Shown: in pieces, positions 36,850 through 45,930 of the stretch | Layout: the number at the start of each line of letters is the position of its first letter | Numbering within the stretch: the first letter of the stretch is position 1 | DNA from: Arenibacter echinorum | GTDB lineage: Bacteria > Bacteroidota > Bacteroidia > Flavobacteriales > Flavobacteriaceae | Assembly (NCBI RefSeq): GCF_003259375.1 | Contig: NZ_QLLN01000002.1 | Span: forward strand, 496,001-560,000 | Direction: 5' to 3' | Length of the DNA stretch: 64,000 bases | Made by a program: the position numbers and the translations under genes | The notes under the pieces: model-generated | Seen by the model: only the letters and a program-made list of their open reading frames with translations | The model's database searches: none | What the model was told of the DNA's origin: nothing

Positions 36850-37956
36850 CTATATCTTAAAATAAACCTTCTTCTGATCCAAGAAATAGGTTAAATACCA
36901 AAACATGAATAGAACAAATATGGAGTTGATAATCCATATTAGATATTCATCCATACCTAAAGGCGCTAAAAGTCCTTCGGTAAAAATATGCCCAAAATCT
37001 CTAAACCATTGAGATCCTACAGTTTCGGCAAACAAATAAATAAATATGGAGTTGGTTCCCACAACGGAAAAAATCTTCAACCATTTGTTCTTATGGTCCC
37101 TAATATCTATCCACCAGTAAAACAAAGCCAAGGCCAGCAAGGCCCATCCCCCCGAAGCCAAGGTAAATGAGGTAGTCGCAATTCTTTTAATAATAGGGGT
37201 TATTCCCAGTAGATCCATCCCGTAGCCCAAAAAAAGTAGTGCCGCTCCCCACATTAATAAGGGATTTAACTTCTCTTTGGCGGATTTATTGGAAAGTAAC
37301 ATTTGTCCACAAATTACACCCATCACTGTGTGTACCGCAGTTGGCAAAAAGTTGATGAAAACCCAGCCTCCACCGTTAATTTTACCCATTACCAACATAT
37401 CTACCCACGACCCAAAACTCTGCCCTTGATTGTATGGGTCCTGTGGATTATAAACCCGATAGAGAATCTCGGTAAGTATCAAAATTCCAAGGCAAATAAG
37501 AATCTGTGTACGGTGCGGAAGGTTCATTATAGCATAGGCCATAAGAATAGTAAAGGCCAATTGAACCAAAACGTTCCAGAGTTCCCAAACCAATGCATGA
37601 CTATACACACAGTGCAGCAATACCCCAAAACTAAAAAGCAAAAAACATCTTCTTAAAATATGTTGGGTAGCTGCCTTTCTACTTCCCATAGCCAAGCGTT
37701 TTTTTAGTGAAAATGGCATGGCTACCCCCACTATAAACATAAAAAAAGGCTGTATAAGATCCCAAAACCGCAAACCGTTCCAGGGATGATGGTGCAACTG
37801 TTCCGCCAATGGGTGTAAAACCGCATTGTTTTCAGTATAGAGCCCAAAGCTACGATGAAATCCTGCGGCCTCCGCAATTAGTAAAAACATGGTTAATCCT
37901 CGAAATACGTCAAGGGAAAATAACCTTTTGGAAAGGTTGGTGGCTTGGTTGGTCAT
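36850..37956 (-). CDS. DUF5009/HGSNAT-like membrane acyltransferase
   Basis: 368 residues with about ten membrane segments. The N-terminal RLFSLDVFRGLTMFLLI and WNGLRFWDLIQPFFMFIVG motifs are typical of the COG4299 group related to heparan-alpha-glucosaminide N-acetyltransferase. The family moves acetyl groups from cytoplasmic acetyl-CoA onto a sugar across the membrane. The target is unknown. It ends convergently with the S41 protease gene and diverges from a secreted SGNH hydrolase gene 204 bases away, which could be a functional counterpart, although nothing proves this. Confidence 0.82.
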   Translation of the reverse strand: MTNQATNLSKRLFSLDVFRGLTMFLLIAEAAGFHRSFGLYTENNAVLHPLAEQLHHHPWNGLRFWDLIQPFFMFIVGVAMPFSLKKRLAMGSRKAATQHILRRCFLLFSFGVLLHCVYSHALVWELWNVLVQLAFTILMAYAIMNLPHRTQILICLGILILTEILYRVYNPQDPYNQGQSFGSWVDMLVMGKINGGGWVFINFLPTAVHTVMGVICGQMLLSNKSAKEKLNPLLMWGAALLFLGYGMDLLGITPIIKRIATTSFTLASGGWALLALALFYWWIDIRDHKNKWLKIFSVVGTNSIFIYLFAETVGSQWFRDFGHIFTEGLLAPLGMDEYLIWIINSIFVLFMFWYLTYFLDQKKVYFKI

Positions 37957-38160
37957 TTTGTACGTGGTTGATTATTTGGTAATAACAATGTAGTGATTTT
38001 CTTTGGACATTCATAAAATATTATGAATGGATGCAAATTATCCAATCCATCTTAATGGGCAACTTGGTTTTCATAAACAAAAAGTACCGACCTTATGGCA
38101 CCCTAGCCATTACCGTTCTATATTTTTTAATTACTTTTCTCCTTTATAAAGATCAAAAGG

Positions 38161-38820
38161 ATGAAGAACAAATTTTACTTCCTAATAGCCTTATGTGTTT
38201 TTCTTTGTCTGGGATACAAACCTAAAGAACCTAAAATATTAATCATAGGCGACTCTATTTCCATAGGTTATTTTTCAAAGGTAAAAGAAGCACTGGCCAC
38301 CAAGGCAATAGTTATGCACAATCCTGGCAACGCTCAACATACAGGGACAGGATTGGAGAAAATCAAAGATTGGATAGGTAAAGAAGATTGGGATATTATC
38401 CAATTCAATTGGGGATTATGGGATCTTTGTTACCGACATCCAGATTCCAAAGTCTACGGAAATAGAGATAAAATTAAGGGTACCTTAACCAATGATCTGA
38501 AAACCTATAGACAAAATCTGGAAGAGTTGGTGAGTATCCTCAAAACCAGTACCTCAGCTAAATTGATATTTGTAACCACTACCTATGTTCCTCTTAATGA
38601 AGTAGGTAGATTTTCTAAGGACGTTGCCATATACAATGCAATTGCAAAGTCCGTAATGAAAAAAAATAGTGTTATAATTAACGATATCTACAAAAAATCC
38701 ATTGCCATCCACCACAAAAATGGTTTGGGGGATCAAGACGTTCATTATAACAAGGAGGGATATAAAGAACTTGGCGAGCTTATTATTCCTGTGCTCAACA
38801 AAACCTTGAAAGAGTTATAG
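38161..38820 (+). CDS. SGNH/GDSL hydrolase, secreted
   Basis: 219 residues with an N-terminal hydrophobic signal (about 3-20). Block I is ILIIGDSISIG with the catalytic Ser in GDSIS. QFNWGLWDLC is a likely block II/III region, and block V DQDVHYNKEGY carries the Asp-x-x-His pair (here Asp-Val-His). These enzymes are esterases or lipases acting on acyl groups of glycans or lipids; polysaccharide deacetylation is the common case in Bacteroidota. The next gene begins 170 bases on and belongs to another cluster. The substrate is unknown. Confidence 0.82.
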   Translation: MKNKFYFLIALCVFLCLGYKPKEPKILIIGDSISIGYFSKVKEALATKAIVMHNPGNAQHTGTGLEKIKDWIGKEDWDIIQFNWGLWDLCYRHPDSKVYGNRDKIKGTLTNDLKTYRQNLEELVSILKTSTSAKLIFVTTTYVPLNEVGRFSKDVAIYNAIAKSVMKKNSVIINDIYKKSIAIHHKNGLGDQDVHYNKEGYKELGELIIPVLNKTLKEL

Positions 38821-38990
38821 TGTAAATACATATGCTTTTCTAAAGTCTAATCCACTCGCCTTTTATGGGGTTTGTATCAATTAGGGAAAGAAAGATTGTA
38901 TCCCAGTCCAAAATATTAGTTCATAGTACACAAAGAAATAACGCTTTAATACTTAAAAATTAATTAATTTAAGCGATAAAACCACCGCCA

Positions 38991-41114
38991 ATGTCGCTTA
39001 AAGCCACAAAGCATTTATCGTTAATAATCATAGCGGCCATTTGTTTAATAAGTTGCCACCTTGATAATTCCACCAAAACGGACATTTATAGATACACTAC
39101 TTGGACCTCCTATTTGGGTGGGCCAGATCGCAACCATTTTTCCACTCTATCACAAATTACCTTGGACAACGTTGTCCAACTCAAGATGGCCTGGTCCTAC
39201 TCTGCTCCTGATAGTGGTCAAATGCAAATGAACCCTATAGTAGTGGATACCATTTTGTACGGGGTTACGGCAGCTTTACGGGCAGTGGCATTGAACGCTG
39301 GAACTGGGAAGGAGATATGGAGATTTGGAGATTCATTACAACTTACAAATTCCACTAGCAGGGGCGTAGCGTATTGGGCAAAAGATGATGATAAACGTAT
39401 TCTCTTTACCCAGGGCTCCAATCTTTTTGCCCTAAATGCCATAACAGGTACGCCTATTTCTTCCTTCGGGGAAAATGGAAAAATCGATCTCCACTCCGGA
39501 TTACCAACTAGCGCAAGGGATAAATTTGTAGTCTCGAACACTCCTGGAACCATTTACAGGGATTTAATTGTAATGCCTATCCGGCTCTCGGAAGGCAGTG
39601 GTGCCGCACCGGGAGATATCATGGCTTTTAATGTAATAACGGGCCAATTGGAATGGGCCTTCCACACCATACCATATCCCGGAGAACCTGGTAACGACAC
39701 ATGGGAAGATCCGGATAGCTATAAAAGCGACACCGTTGGCGCCGCCAACAACTGGGCAGGTATGGCCCTGGATGAAGCAACAGGAATCCTATACGTGCCT
39801 ACAGGTTCCGCAGCGCCGGATTTTTATGGTGGCGACAGAAAAGGTAGTAATCTTTATGCCAATTCTTTATTGGCTTTAGACGCACAAACAGGAAAACTGC
39901 TTTGGCATTATCAATTTACCCATCACGACTTATGGGATAGAGATCCACCGGCACCCCCTAACCTTTTGACCGTAACCAGAGCTGGGGGAAAAATTCCCGC
40001 AGTGGCACAAGTAACCAAGCAGGGGTATGTTTTTCTTTTTAACAGGATAACGGGAGAGCCTTTGTTTGATATTGAGGAAATACCGGTACCTCCATCCACT
40101 TTGGAAGGAGAAAAAGCATGGGCAACCCAACCTTTTCCTTCCAAGCCCAAACCATTTGCAAGACAATCCAATTTGTTGACCGAAAAAGACCTTAGTCCCT
40201 ACGCGGAAAACAAGGAAGAATTATTGGCCCTTTTCAGTAAGGCGGACAAAAAAATCTATGCCCCGCCCAGTCTGGATCCTGTGCTTCTTCTTCCTGGGTA
40301 CGATGGTGCTGCAGAATGGGGAGGTGCCGCTGCCGATCCCGAAGATGGCATTTTGTACGTAAATTCCAATGAAATGGCCTGGTTCCTTCAAATGGACAAA
40401 GATACCTTAAAAACCAACTTGGCTCCAGGGGAATATGCCTATAACAAATATTGCGTTGTATGCCATCAAAAAGACCGTAAGGGTAATGTGGCAAGTGGAT
40501 ATCCTTCGTTAACGAAGCTAAAATCGACCCATGATAAAGAGGCCCTTGCCCTGACCATAAAAAAAGGAAAAGGCATGATGACAGGTTTTCCTGAAATTGA
40601 AAAAAAGGAAATGGAAGCTTTGATACAATTTTTATTTGGGGAAGAGATTCCTCAAATTGTTGCCGAGAACAAAACAAAAACTATAAAATCAACTTATAAA
40701 CACAAGGGATATAAAAAGTTCCTAGACAGCAATGGACTGCCTGCCATATCCCCGCCATGGGGTACATTGCATGCAATAGACCTAAATTCCGGTGATTACC
40801 TATGGTCCAAACCGTTTGGAGAAACAATGAGCCTGAAAGAAAAGGGATTTCCTCAGACAGGTTCAGAAAACTATGGCGGTGCAGTAGTTACCGAAAACGG
40901 ACTTTTGTTTATTGGTGCCACAAAAGACGGATATTTTAGAGCTTTTAATAAAAAGAATGGGGAGCTTCTTTGGGAATACAAACTTCCCGCTGCAGCATTT
41001 GCAACGCCCGCCATGTATGAAGTAAATGGCAAACAGTATATTGCCATAGCCTGTGGCGGCGAAAAATTAGGTACTGAAAAAGGGAATAGGATTATTGCCT
41101 TTTCTCTTGAATAA
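38991..41114 (+). CDS. PQQ-dependent sugar/alcohol dehydrogenase lipoprotein with cytochrome c domain
   Basis: 707 residues. The lipobox LISC (Cys about 22) indicates a lipoprotein facing the periplasm. Repeated beta-propeller blades are visible (AVALNAGTGKEIWRFG, MAFNVITGQLEWAF, LLALDAQTGKLLWHY, FRAFNKKNGELLWEY). Between blades, CVVCH at 488-492 is a haem c attachment site in a small cytochrome domain of roughly 80 residues. This layout matches membrane-associated quinoprotein glucose/quinate dehydrogenase relatives that oxidise aldoses to lactones and pass electrons to the respiratory chain. PQQ synthesis genes are not in the window, so the cofactor must come from elsewhere. It is the first gene of the sugar-acid cluster. 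Confidence 0.9.
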   Translation: MSLKATKHLSLIIIAAICLISCHLDNSTKTDIYRYTTWTSYLGGPDRNHFSTLSQITLDNVVQLKMAWSYSAPDSGQMQMNPIVVDTILYGVTAALRAVALNAGTGKEIWRFGDSLQLTNSTSRGVAYWAKDDDKRILFTQGSNLFALNAITGTPISSFGENGKIDLHSGLPTSARDKFVVSNTPGTIYRDLIVMPIRLSEGSGAAPGDIMAFNVITGQLEWAFHTIPYPGEPGNDTWEDPDSYKSDTVGAANNWAGMALDEATGILYVPTGSAAPDFYGGDRKGSNLYANSLLALDAQTGKLLWHYQFTHHDLWDRDPPAPPNLLTVTRAGGKIPAVAQVTKQGYVFLFNRITGEPLFDIEEIPVPPSTLEGEKAWATQPFPSKPKPFARQSNLLTEKDLSPYAENKEELLALFSKADKKIYAPPSLDPVLLLPGYDGAAEWGGAAADPEDGILYVNSNEMAWFLQMDKDTLKTNLAPGEYAYNKYCVVCHQKDRKGNVASGYPSLTKLKSTHDKEALALTIKKGKGMMTGFPEIEKKEMEALIQFLFGEEIPQIVAENKTKTIKSTYKHKGYKKFLDSNGLPAISPPWGTLHAIDLNSGDYLWSKPFGETMSLKEKGFPQTGSENYGGAVVTENGLLFIGATKDGYFRAFNKKNGELLWEYKLPAAAFATPAMYEVNGKQYIAIACGGEKLGTEKGNRIIAFSLE

Positions 41115-41136
41115 AGAAATTATATACATAAAGAAA

Positions 41137-42198
41137 ATGAACAAACTTAAAACACTTGTTGTAGGTTGTGGAAATATGGGTGTTTCCCATGCCAGAGCCT
41201 ATCACCAACTCTCGGAATTTGAAATTGTTGGACTGGTAAGCCGTAAACCGGAAAGTAGGGAGAAATTATCCAAGGAATTGGGAGGATTGCCTACCTATGA
41301 TAATTTTGACACCGCCCTGAGGCACTCAAAACCGGATGTGGTATCCATAAACACCTATCCGGACACCCATGCCGATTATGTTAGAAAAAGTCTTAAGGCA
41401 GGCGCACATGTATTCGTAGAAAAACCACTTGCCCTAACGGTAGAAGAGGCCGAGGAACTAGTGGCTTTGGCAAAGGAAAAAAACAGAAAAATGGTGGTCG
41501 GATATATTCTTAGGGTACATCCGTCGTGGACCAAGTTTGTGGAAGTTGCCCGTACCCTTGGCAAGCCCTTGGTAATGCGCATGAACTTAAACCAACAAAG
41601 TTCGGGGGACAAATGGTATACCCATAAGCAACTAATGAATTCCATGTCCCCAATAGTAGATTGCGGCGTTCATTATGTGGATATTATGTGTTTAATGACC
41701 CAATCCATTCCAATTAGTGTCAGTGCCATTGGAGCCAATTTGAGCAAAGAAATTGATCCCAAAATGTACAACTATGGTCAATTACAAGTGCGTTTTAAAG
41801 ACGGATCCGTAGGATGGTACGAAGCCGGATGGGGACCTATGATGAGCGAAACAGCAGTGTTTATAAAGGATGTAATTGGCCCAAAAGGAGCTGTTTCCAT
41901 TTCGGACAAACCCAAAGATAGTTCCCAAGATATAGAGGGACATACAAAAACAGGAAGTCTACAACTCCATTACAGCGAATTGACCAAGGACGGGGATTTT
42001 GTAAAAAAAGACGACTTTATAAAAACCGAAGATGAGCCGGATCATGACGGACTTTGTCTACTGGAACAGAAGTTCTTGTTGAACGCCATTAAGAACGATG
42101 ATGATTTATCATCACATTTAAAGGATGCCATTAATAGTCTAAAAATTGTCTTGGCTGCCGATGAGTCTGTACGAACCGGAAAAACTATTGAGCTCTAA
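41137..42198 (+). CDS. Gfo/Idh/MocA family NAD(P)-dependent oxidoreductase
   Basis: 353 residues from the ATG at 41137; the TTG at 41095 would overlap the PQQ gene and is not preferred. An N-terminal Rossmann fold (VVGCGNMGVSHARAYHQL) is followed by the EKPLALTVEEAEEL motif with the catalytic Lys and the C-terminal alpha/beta domain (CGVHYVDIMCLM). There is no signal peptide, so the enzyme is cytoplasmic. Family members oxidise or reduce sugars and sugar acids at a hydroxyl or aldehyde. Its place 22 bases after the PQQ dehydrogenase and before galactonate dehydratase suggests it acts on the same sugar or a side product. The exact reaction is unknown. Confidence 0.88.
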   Translation: MNKLKTLVVGCGNMGVSHARAYHQLSEFEIVGLVSRKPESREKLSKELGGLPTYDNFDTALRHSKPDVVSINTYPDTHADYVRKSLKAGAHVFVEKPLALTVEEAEELVALAKEKNRKMVVGYILRVHPSWTKFVEVARTLGKPLVMRMNLNQQSSGDKWYTHKQLMNSMSPIVDCGVHYVDIMCLMTQSIPISVSAIGANLSKEIDPKMYNYGQLQVRFKDGSVGWYEAGWGPMMSETAVFIKDVIGPKGAVSISDKPKDSSQDIEGHTKTGSLQLHYSELTKDGDFVKKDDFIKTEDEPDHDGLCLLEQKFLLNAIKNDDDLSSHLKDAINSLKIVLAADESVRTGKTIEL

Positions 42199-42370
42199 TT
42201 AAATTGTTTAAAAATTCCAAAGTTCTTAATATTCATAACATTTAGTTATATTTATTTCCCTTTTACCTTAAATTCAAGGCTTTAGGTATTGACTTTGAAC
42301 TATATAAATACCAACCAATAAAAACAAGTTTTGACCCCCCCACAGAGGTCTAAAAATTTGTAAAATCATT

Positions 42371-43531
42371 ATGAAGGAACAACTTATTATTGAAAAAATT
42401 GAACTATTCAAAGTCCCGCCAAGGTGGCTGTTTGTTAAGGTGACCACCAAGGAAGGTATTATTGGTTGGGGCGAACCTGTTGTGGAAGGTAAGGCAGATA
42501 CTGTGGCCGCCTGCGTAATGGAACTTCAGCAGTATATCATTGGCAAGTCGGCCTCAAATATTGAAGACATATGGCAAATACTCTACCGTGGAGGGTTTTA
42601 TAGAGGGGGTCCCATCCTTATGAGCGCCCTTTCCGGTATTGATCAGGCACTTTGGGATATAAAGGGGAAATTTCTTGGTGTTCCTGTCTACGATCTATTG
42701 GGCGGGGCAGTGCGCCATAAAATGAAAATGTACTGCTGGATCGGCGGAGATCATCCAGAGGTTTTATTGGAACAGGCGCACGAAAAGGTAAAGGCCGGTT
42801 TCCAAGCGGTAAAAATGAACGCTACCGGGGGTATGGATTGGATTTCTACATTGAAAGATGTAAAACAGGTGTCCAACAACATTAGATTATTAAGAGAGGA
42901 GTTCGGGACCGATTTGGATATAGGACTCGACTTTCATGGCCGTGTACATAAAGGCATGGTAAAAAGGCTTATAGACGAGCTAGCTCCTTATGAACCTATG
43001 TTTATTGAAGAACCCGTACTTAGCGAAAACAATGACGCCTTAAAGCATATTTATGCCTACACCAGCATCCCTATTGCCACAGGGGAAAGAATGTTCTCCC
43101 GTTGGGATTTTAAGAAAATTCTGGAAGAAGGGGTGGTGGATATTATTCAGCCCGACCTTAGTCACGCTGGAGGCATTTCCGAGGTAAGGCGCATTGCTAC
43201 AATGGCCGAAGCCTATGATGTAGCTTTGGCCCCCCATTGTCCGTTGGGGCCTATATCCTTGGCTTCCGCATTACATGTCGACTTTGTTTCCGCCAATGCC
43301 TTTATTCAGGAAAACAGTATAGGTATCCATTATAATCAAGGTTTCGACCTATTGGACTATGTTCTTAATCCTGAAATTTTTGATATCAAGGATGGTTATA
43401 TTGATCTATTTCAGAAACCAGGATTGGGGGTTGAAATGAATGAAGAAAAATTAAGGGAAGGTCATAAAATTGGCCATAATTGGTCCAACCCCATATGGCG
43501 CGGACCCGATGGAAACTTTACCGAATGGTAA
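42371..43531 (+). CDS. dgoD: D-galactonate dehydratase (enolase superfamily)
   Basis: 386 residues. The enolase-superfamily lid (residues 1-110) and barrel are complete. Metal ligands Asp187 (GLDFHG), Glu213 (FIEEPVL) and Glu239 (ATGERMF) have the same 26/26 spacing as Asp183, Glu209 and Glu235 of E. coli DgoD. His189 and His289 (APHCPLGPI) match the catalytic residues. Long blocks such as QPDLSHAGGI and AEAYDVALAPHCPLGPI agree with E. coli DgoD as I remember it. The product would be 2-keto-3-deoxygalactonate. The kinase and aldolase genes are not in the window. Confidence 0.92.
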   Translation: MKEQLIIEKIELFKVPPRWLFVKVTTKEGIIGWGEPVVEGKADTVAACVMELQQYIIGKSASNIEDIWQILYRGGFYRGGPILMSALSGIDQALWDIKGKFLGVPVYDLLGGAVRHKMKMYCWIGGDHPEVLLEQAHEKVKAGFQAVKMNATGGMDWISTLKDVKQVSNNIRLLREEFGTDLDIGLDFHGRVHKGMVKRLIDELAPYEPMFIEEPVLSENNDALKHIYAYTSIPIATGERMFSRWDFKKILEEGVVDIIQPDLSHAGGISEVRRIATMAEAYDVALAPHCPLGPISLASALHVDFVSANAFIQENSIGIHYNQGFDLLDYVLNPEIFDIKDGYIDLFQKPGLGVEMNEEKLREGHKIGHNWSNPIWRGPDGNFTEW

Positions 43532-43570
43532 AATTATAACCGAATAATACCAATAACCAACCAAAAAACC

Positions 43571-44893
43571 ATGAGTTACCTTATAGCCTTAGTACTTTCC
43601 CTTGCCCTATTGATTGTGGGTATTATCAAATTTAAAGTGCATCCCTTTTTTGTCCTTCTTTTCTCTGCCATAGCCTACGGCTTTATGACGGGAATGGATA
43701 TAGAATCCATAATCAATTCCATAAATAACGGATTTGGGGATATCATGGGTAAAATTGGGCTTATAATCCTGTTTGGAGTTACCATTGGCAAGGTTTTAGA
43801 AAAATCCGGCGGAGCCTTTGTTATTGCCTCCAAAATTTTACAACTAATAGGTGCAAAATCCATTCATTTGGCCATGTTGCTAACTGGTTATATCCTATCC
43901 ATCCCCGTATTTGCGGACAGTGCATTGCTGATAATGAACCCTTTAAACAAGGTGCTCTCCTCCAAGGCAGGTGTTTCCTTTGCAGGTACCACCGCGGCCC
44001 TGGCATTGGGATTAACCGCTTCGCATACCATGGTGCCACCTACCCCAGGGCCTATTGCTGCAGCCGGTATTTTAGGGGCAGATTTGGGAAGTGTTATGAT
44101 ATGGGGCTTATTGATCAGTAGTATTTCACTAATTGCCTGTTATTTCTTTGCCACCAAATTTGCATCACGAATCAATATTCCTATAACGCTCGAAGCTGTG
44201 ACAACACAACAGGAGCAACCGGCCCTATGGAAATCCTTATTGGCCATAGTAATTCCTATTGTACTCATTATCCTTAAGTCGGTCATGGATTATCCGGAAT
44301 TTACCTTTGAACCCTCACCGGTAAAGACAGTTATTTCATTCATGGGCACGCCCGTAATTGCTCTTTTGATCGGCGTTTTATTGTCCCTTGTATTGCCCAA
44401 AAAATTGGACGAAAAGATTTTCTCCTCCACAGGTTGGTTTGGAGAATCCTTAAGGGAGGCGGCCCCCATAATTTTTATTACTGGAGCTGGAGGAATTTTT
44501 GGTAAAATGTTACAGAATTCAGGAATTGCAGATACCATCACCTCAGAATTTACCGGAATGGAATTGGGCCTGTTCCTGCCTTTTCTTTTGGCTGCCTGTC
44601 TTAAGACCACCCAGGGCTCGTCCACAGTGGCCTTGGTAACCACAGCTTCCATCATAGCCCCATTAATGCCTGCTTTGGGTCTTAACGACCCCTTTATGGC
44701 CACAATGACTGTTTTGTCTATAGGTGCAGGTGCTTCTGTAGTATCGCACGTAAACGACAGTTTCTTTTGGGTACTTACACAACTTACCGGAATGAACGTA
44801 AAACAAGGCTATCAGATCCAATCGGCCGGGACCTTTGTCCTAGGTGCCACCGCAATGACCGTCATCACTATCATCGTTAAAATAATGCACTAA
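43571..44893 (+). CDS. GntP family gluconate/aldonate:H+ symporter
   Basis: 440 residues with about 12 membrane segments. GntP features include FGVTIGKVLEKSGGAFVIA, SHTMVPPTPGPIAAAGILG, and a C-terminal TGAGGIFGKMLQNSG. The family takes up gluconate and related sugar acids with protons. It lies 39 bases after dgoD and one base before the lactonase gene, so the likely cargo is galactonate or another aldonate made by the PQQ dehydrogenase and lactonase. It is part of the same transcript by spacing. Confidence 0.92.
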   Translation: MSYLIALVLSLALLIVGIIKFKVHPFFVLLFSAIAYGFMTGMDIESIINSINNGFGDIMGKIGLIILFGVTIGKVLEKSGGAFVIASKILQLIGAKSIHLAMLLTGYILSIPVFADSALLIMNPLNKVLSSKAGVSFAGTTAALALGLTASHTMVPPTPGPIAAAGILGADLGSVMIWGLLISSISLIACYFFATKFASRINIPITLEAVTTQQEQPALWKSLLAIVIPIVLIILKSVMDYPEFTFEPSPVKTVISFMGTPVIALLIGVLLSLVLPKKLDEKIFSSTGWFGESLREAAPIIFITGAGGIFGKMLQNSGIADTITSEFTGMELGLFLPFLLAACLKTTQGSSTVALVTTASIIAPLMPALGLNDPFMATMTVLSIGAGASVVSHVNDSFFWVLTQLTGMNVKQGYQIQSAGTFVLGATAMTVITIIVKIMH

Positions 44894-44894
44894 A

Positions 44895-45923
44895 ATGAAA
44901 AAAATAACAGCAATTATTGTAGGCTCGGCCCTTTTATTAGGGGCATGTAAGGAATCGAATAAAAAAACCATAGCCGTTGAAGCCAACCCTTCTCCCATGT
45001 CTATAGAGATTTTGGATGCAGAAGCCCTACAGATTATAGATCCGAAATCTAAAATTGAAATCCTTGCCAGTGGTTTCGCCTGGACCGAGGGGCCACTATG
45101 GATCAAAGACGGCAATTATTTATTATTTTCGGATATCCCCAACAATAAAGTCTATAAGTTGGACCCAAAAAATAACGATACGGTCACCTACTTGCATCAC
45201 TCCGGGTTTTCAGGAACCGATTTTACAGGGGAAGAACCGGGCTCTAATGGACTTTTGCTAAATAAAGATGGGGAGTTGGTGCTCATGCAACACGGGAATC
45301 GTCAAGTAGCCAAAATGAATGCACCGTTAAGTTCTCCTTCATCCGACTTTACTACCCTAGTTGATTCCTATATGGGCAAGAAATTGAACAGCCCCAATGA
45401 TGCCACATTCGATAATAATGGCAACCTCTATTTTACGGATCCACCCTATGGACTGCCAAAAAGAATGGATGATGAAGGCAAAGAATTGGATTTTCAAGGA
45501 ATTTATTGCCTAATGACTAACGGAGAATTAATACTGCTCGACTCTATTTCCCGTCCTAACGGAATAGGAATATCCCCGGATGGTAATGTCCTTTACGTAG
45601 CAAATTCAGATCCGGAACATGCTGCTTGGTACCAATATAAACTTCCGGAGCCTGGAAAGGTAAACGATAAAAAGCTCTTTTATGAGGTAACAGAACTAAT
45701 TGGTAAAGAAGGTCAACAAGGTTTGCCAGACGGATTAAAAATAAACAGCAATGGAATCTTATTTGCCACAGGACCGGGCGGGGTATGGATATTTAATCCC
45801 AAAGGAAAAGCCTTGGCCAGAATCCATACGGGACAGGCTACGGCCAATTGTGCTTTTGATACCGAAGAGAAAAGACTTTATATCACTGCGGACGACTTTG
45901 TAATGGCTGTGGACCTAAAATAA
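44895..45923 (+). CDS. SMP-30/gluconolactonase family lactonase, lipoprotein
   Basis: 342 residues. The lipobox LLGAC (Cys18) predicts a lipoprotein outside the inner membrane. Six-bladed propeller features are visible: SGFAWTEGPLWIKDG with the metal Glu, GEEPGSNGLLLNKDGELVL, KLNSPNDATFDNNGNLYFTDPPYG, and RPNGIGISPDGNVLYV. Family members hydrolyse sugar lactones using a bound divalent metal. A single base separates it from the GntP stop. With the PQQ dehydrogenase lipoprotein, it would turn an extracytoplasmic aldonolactone into the free acid for import by GntP. This pairing is an inference from localisation and order. Confidence 0.9.
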   Translation: MKKITAIIVGSALLLGACKESNKKTIAVEANPSPMSIEILDAEALQIIDPKSKIEILASGFAWTEGPLWIKDGNYLLFSDIPNNKVYKLDPKNNDTVTYLHHSGFSGTDFTGEEPGSNGLLLNKDGELVLMQHGNRQVAKMNAPLSSPSSDFTTLVDSYMGKKLNSPNDATFDNNGNLYFTDPPYGLPKRMDDEGKELDFQGIYCLMTNGELILLDSISRPNGIGISPDGNVLYVANSDPEHAAWYQYKLPEPGKVNDKKLFYEVTELIGKEGQQGLPDGLKINSNGILFATGPGGVWIFNPKGKALARIHTGQATANCAFDTEEKRLYITADDFVMAVDLK

Positions 45924-45930
45924 GCTTGGG

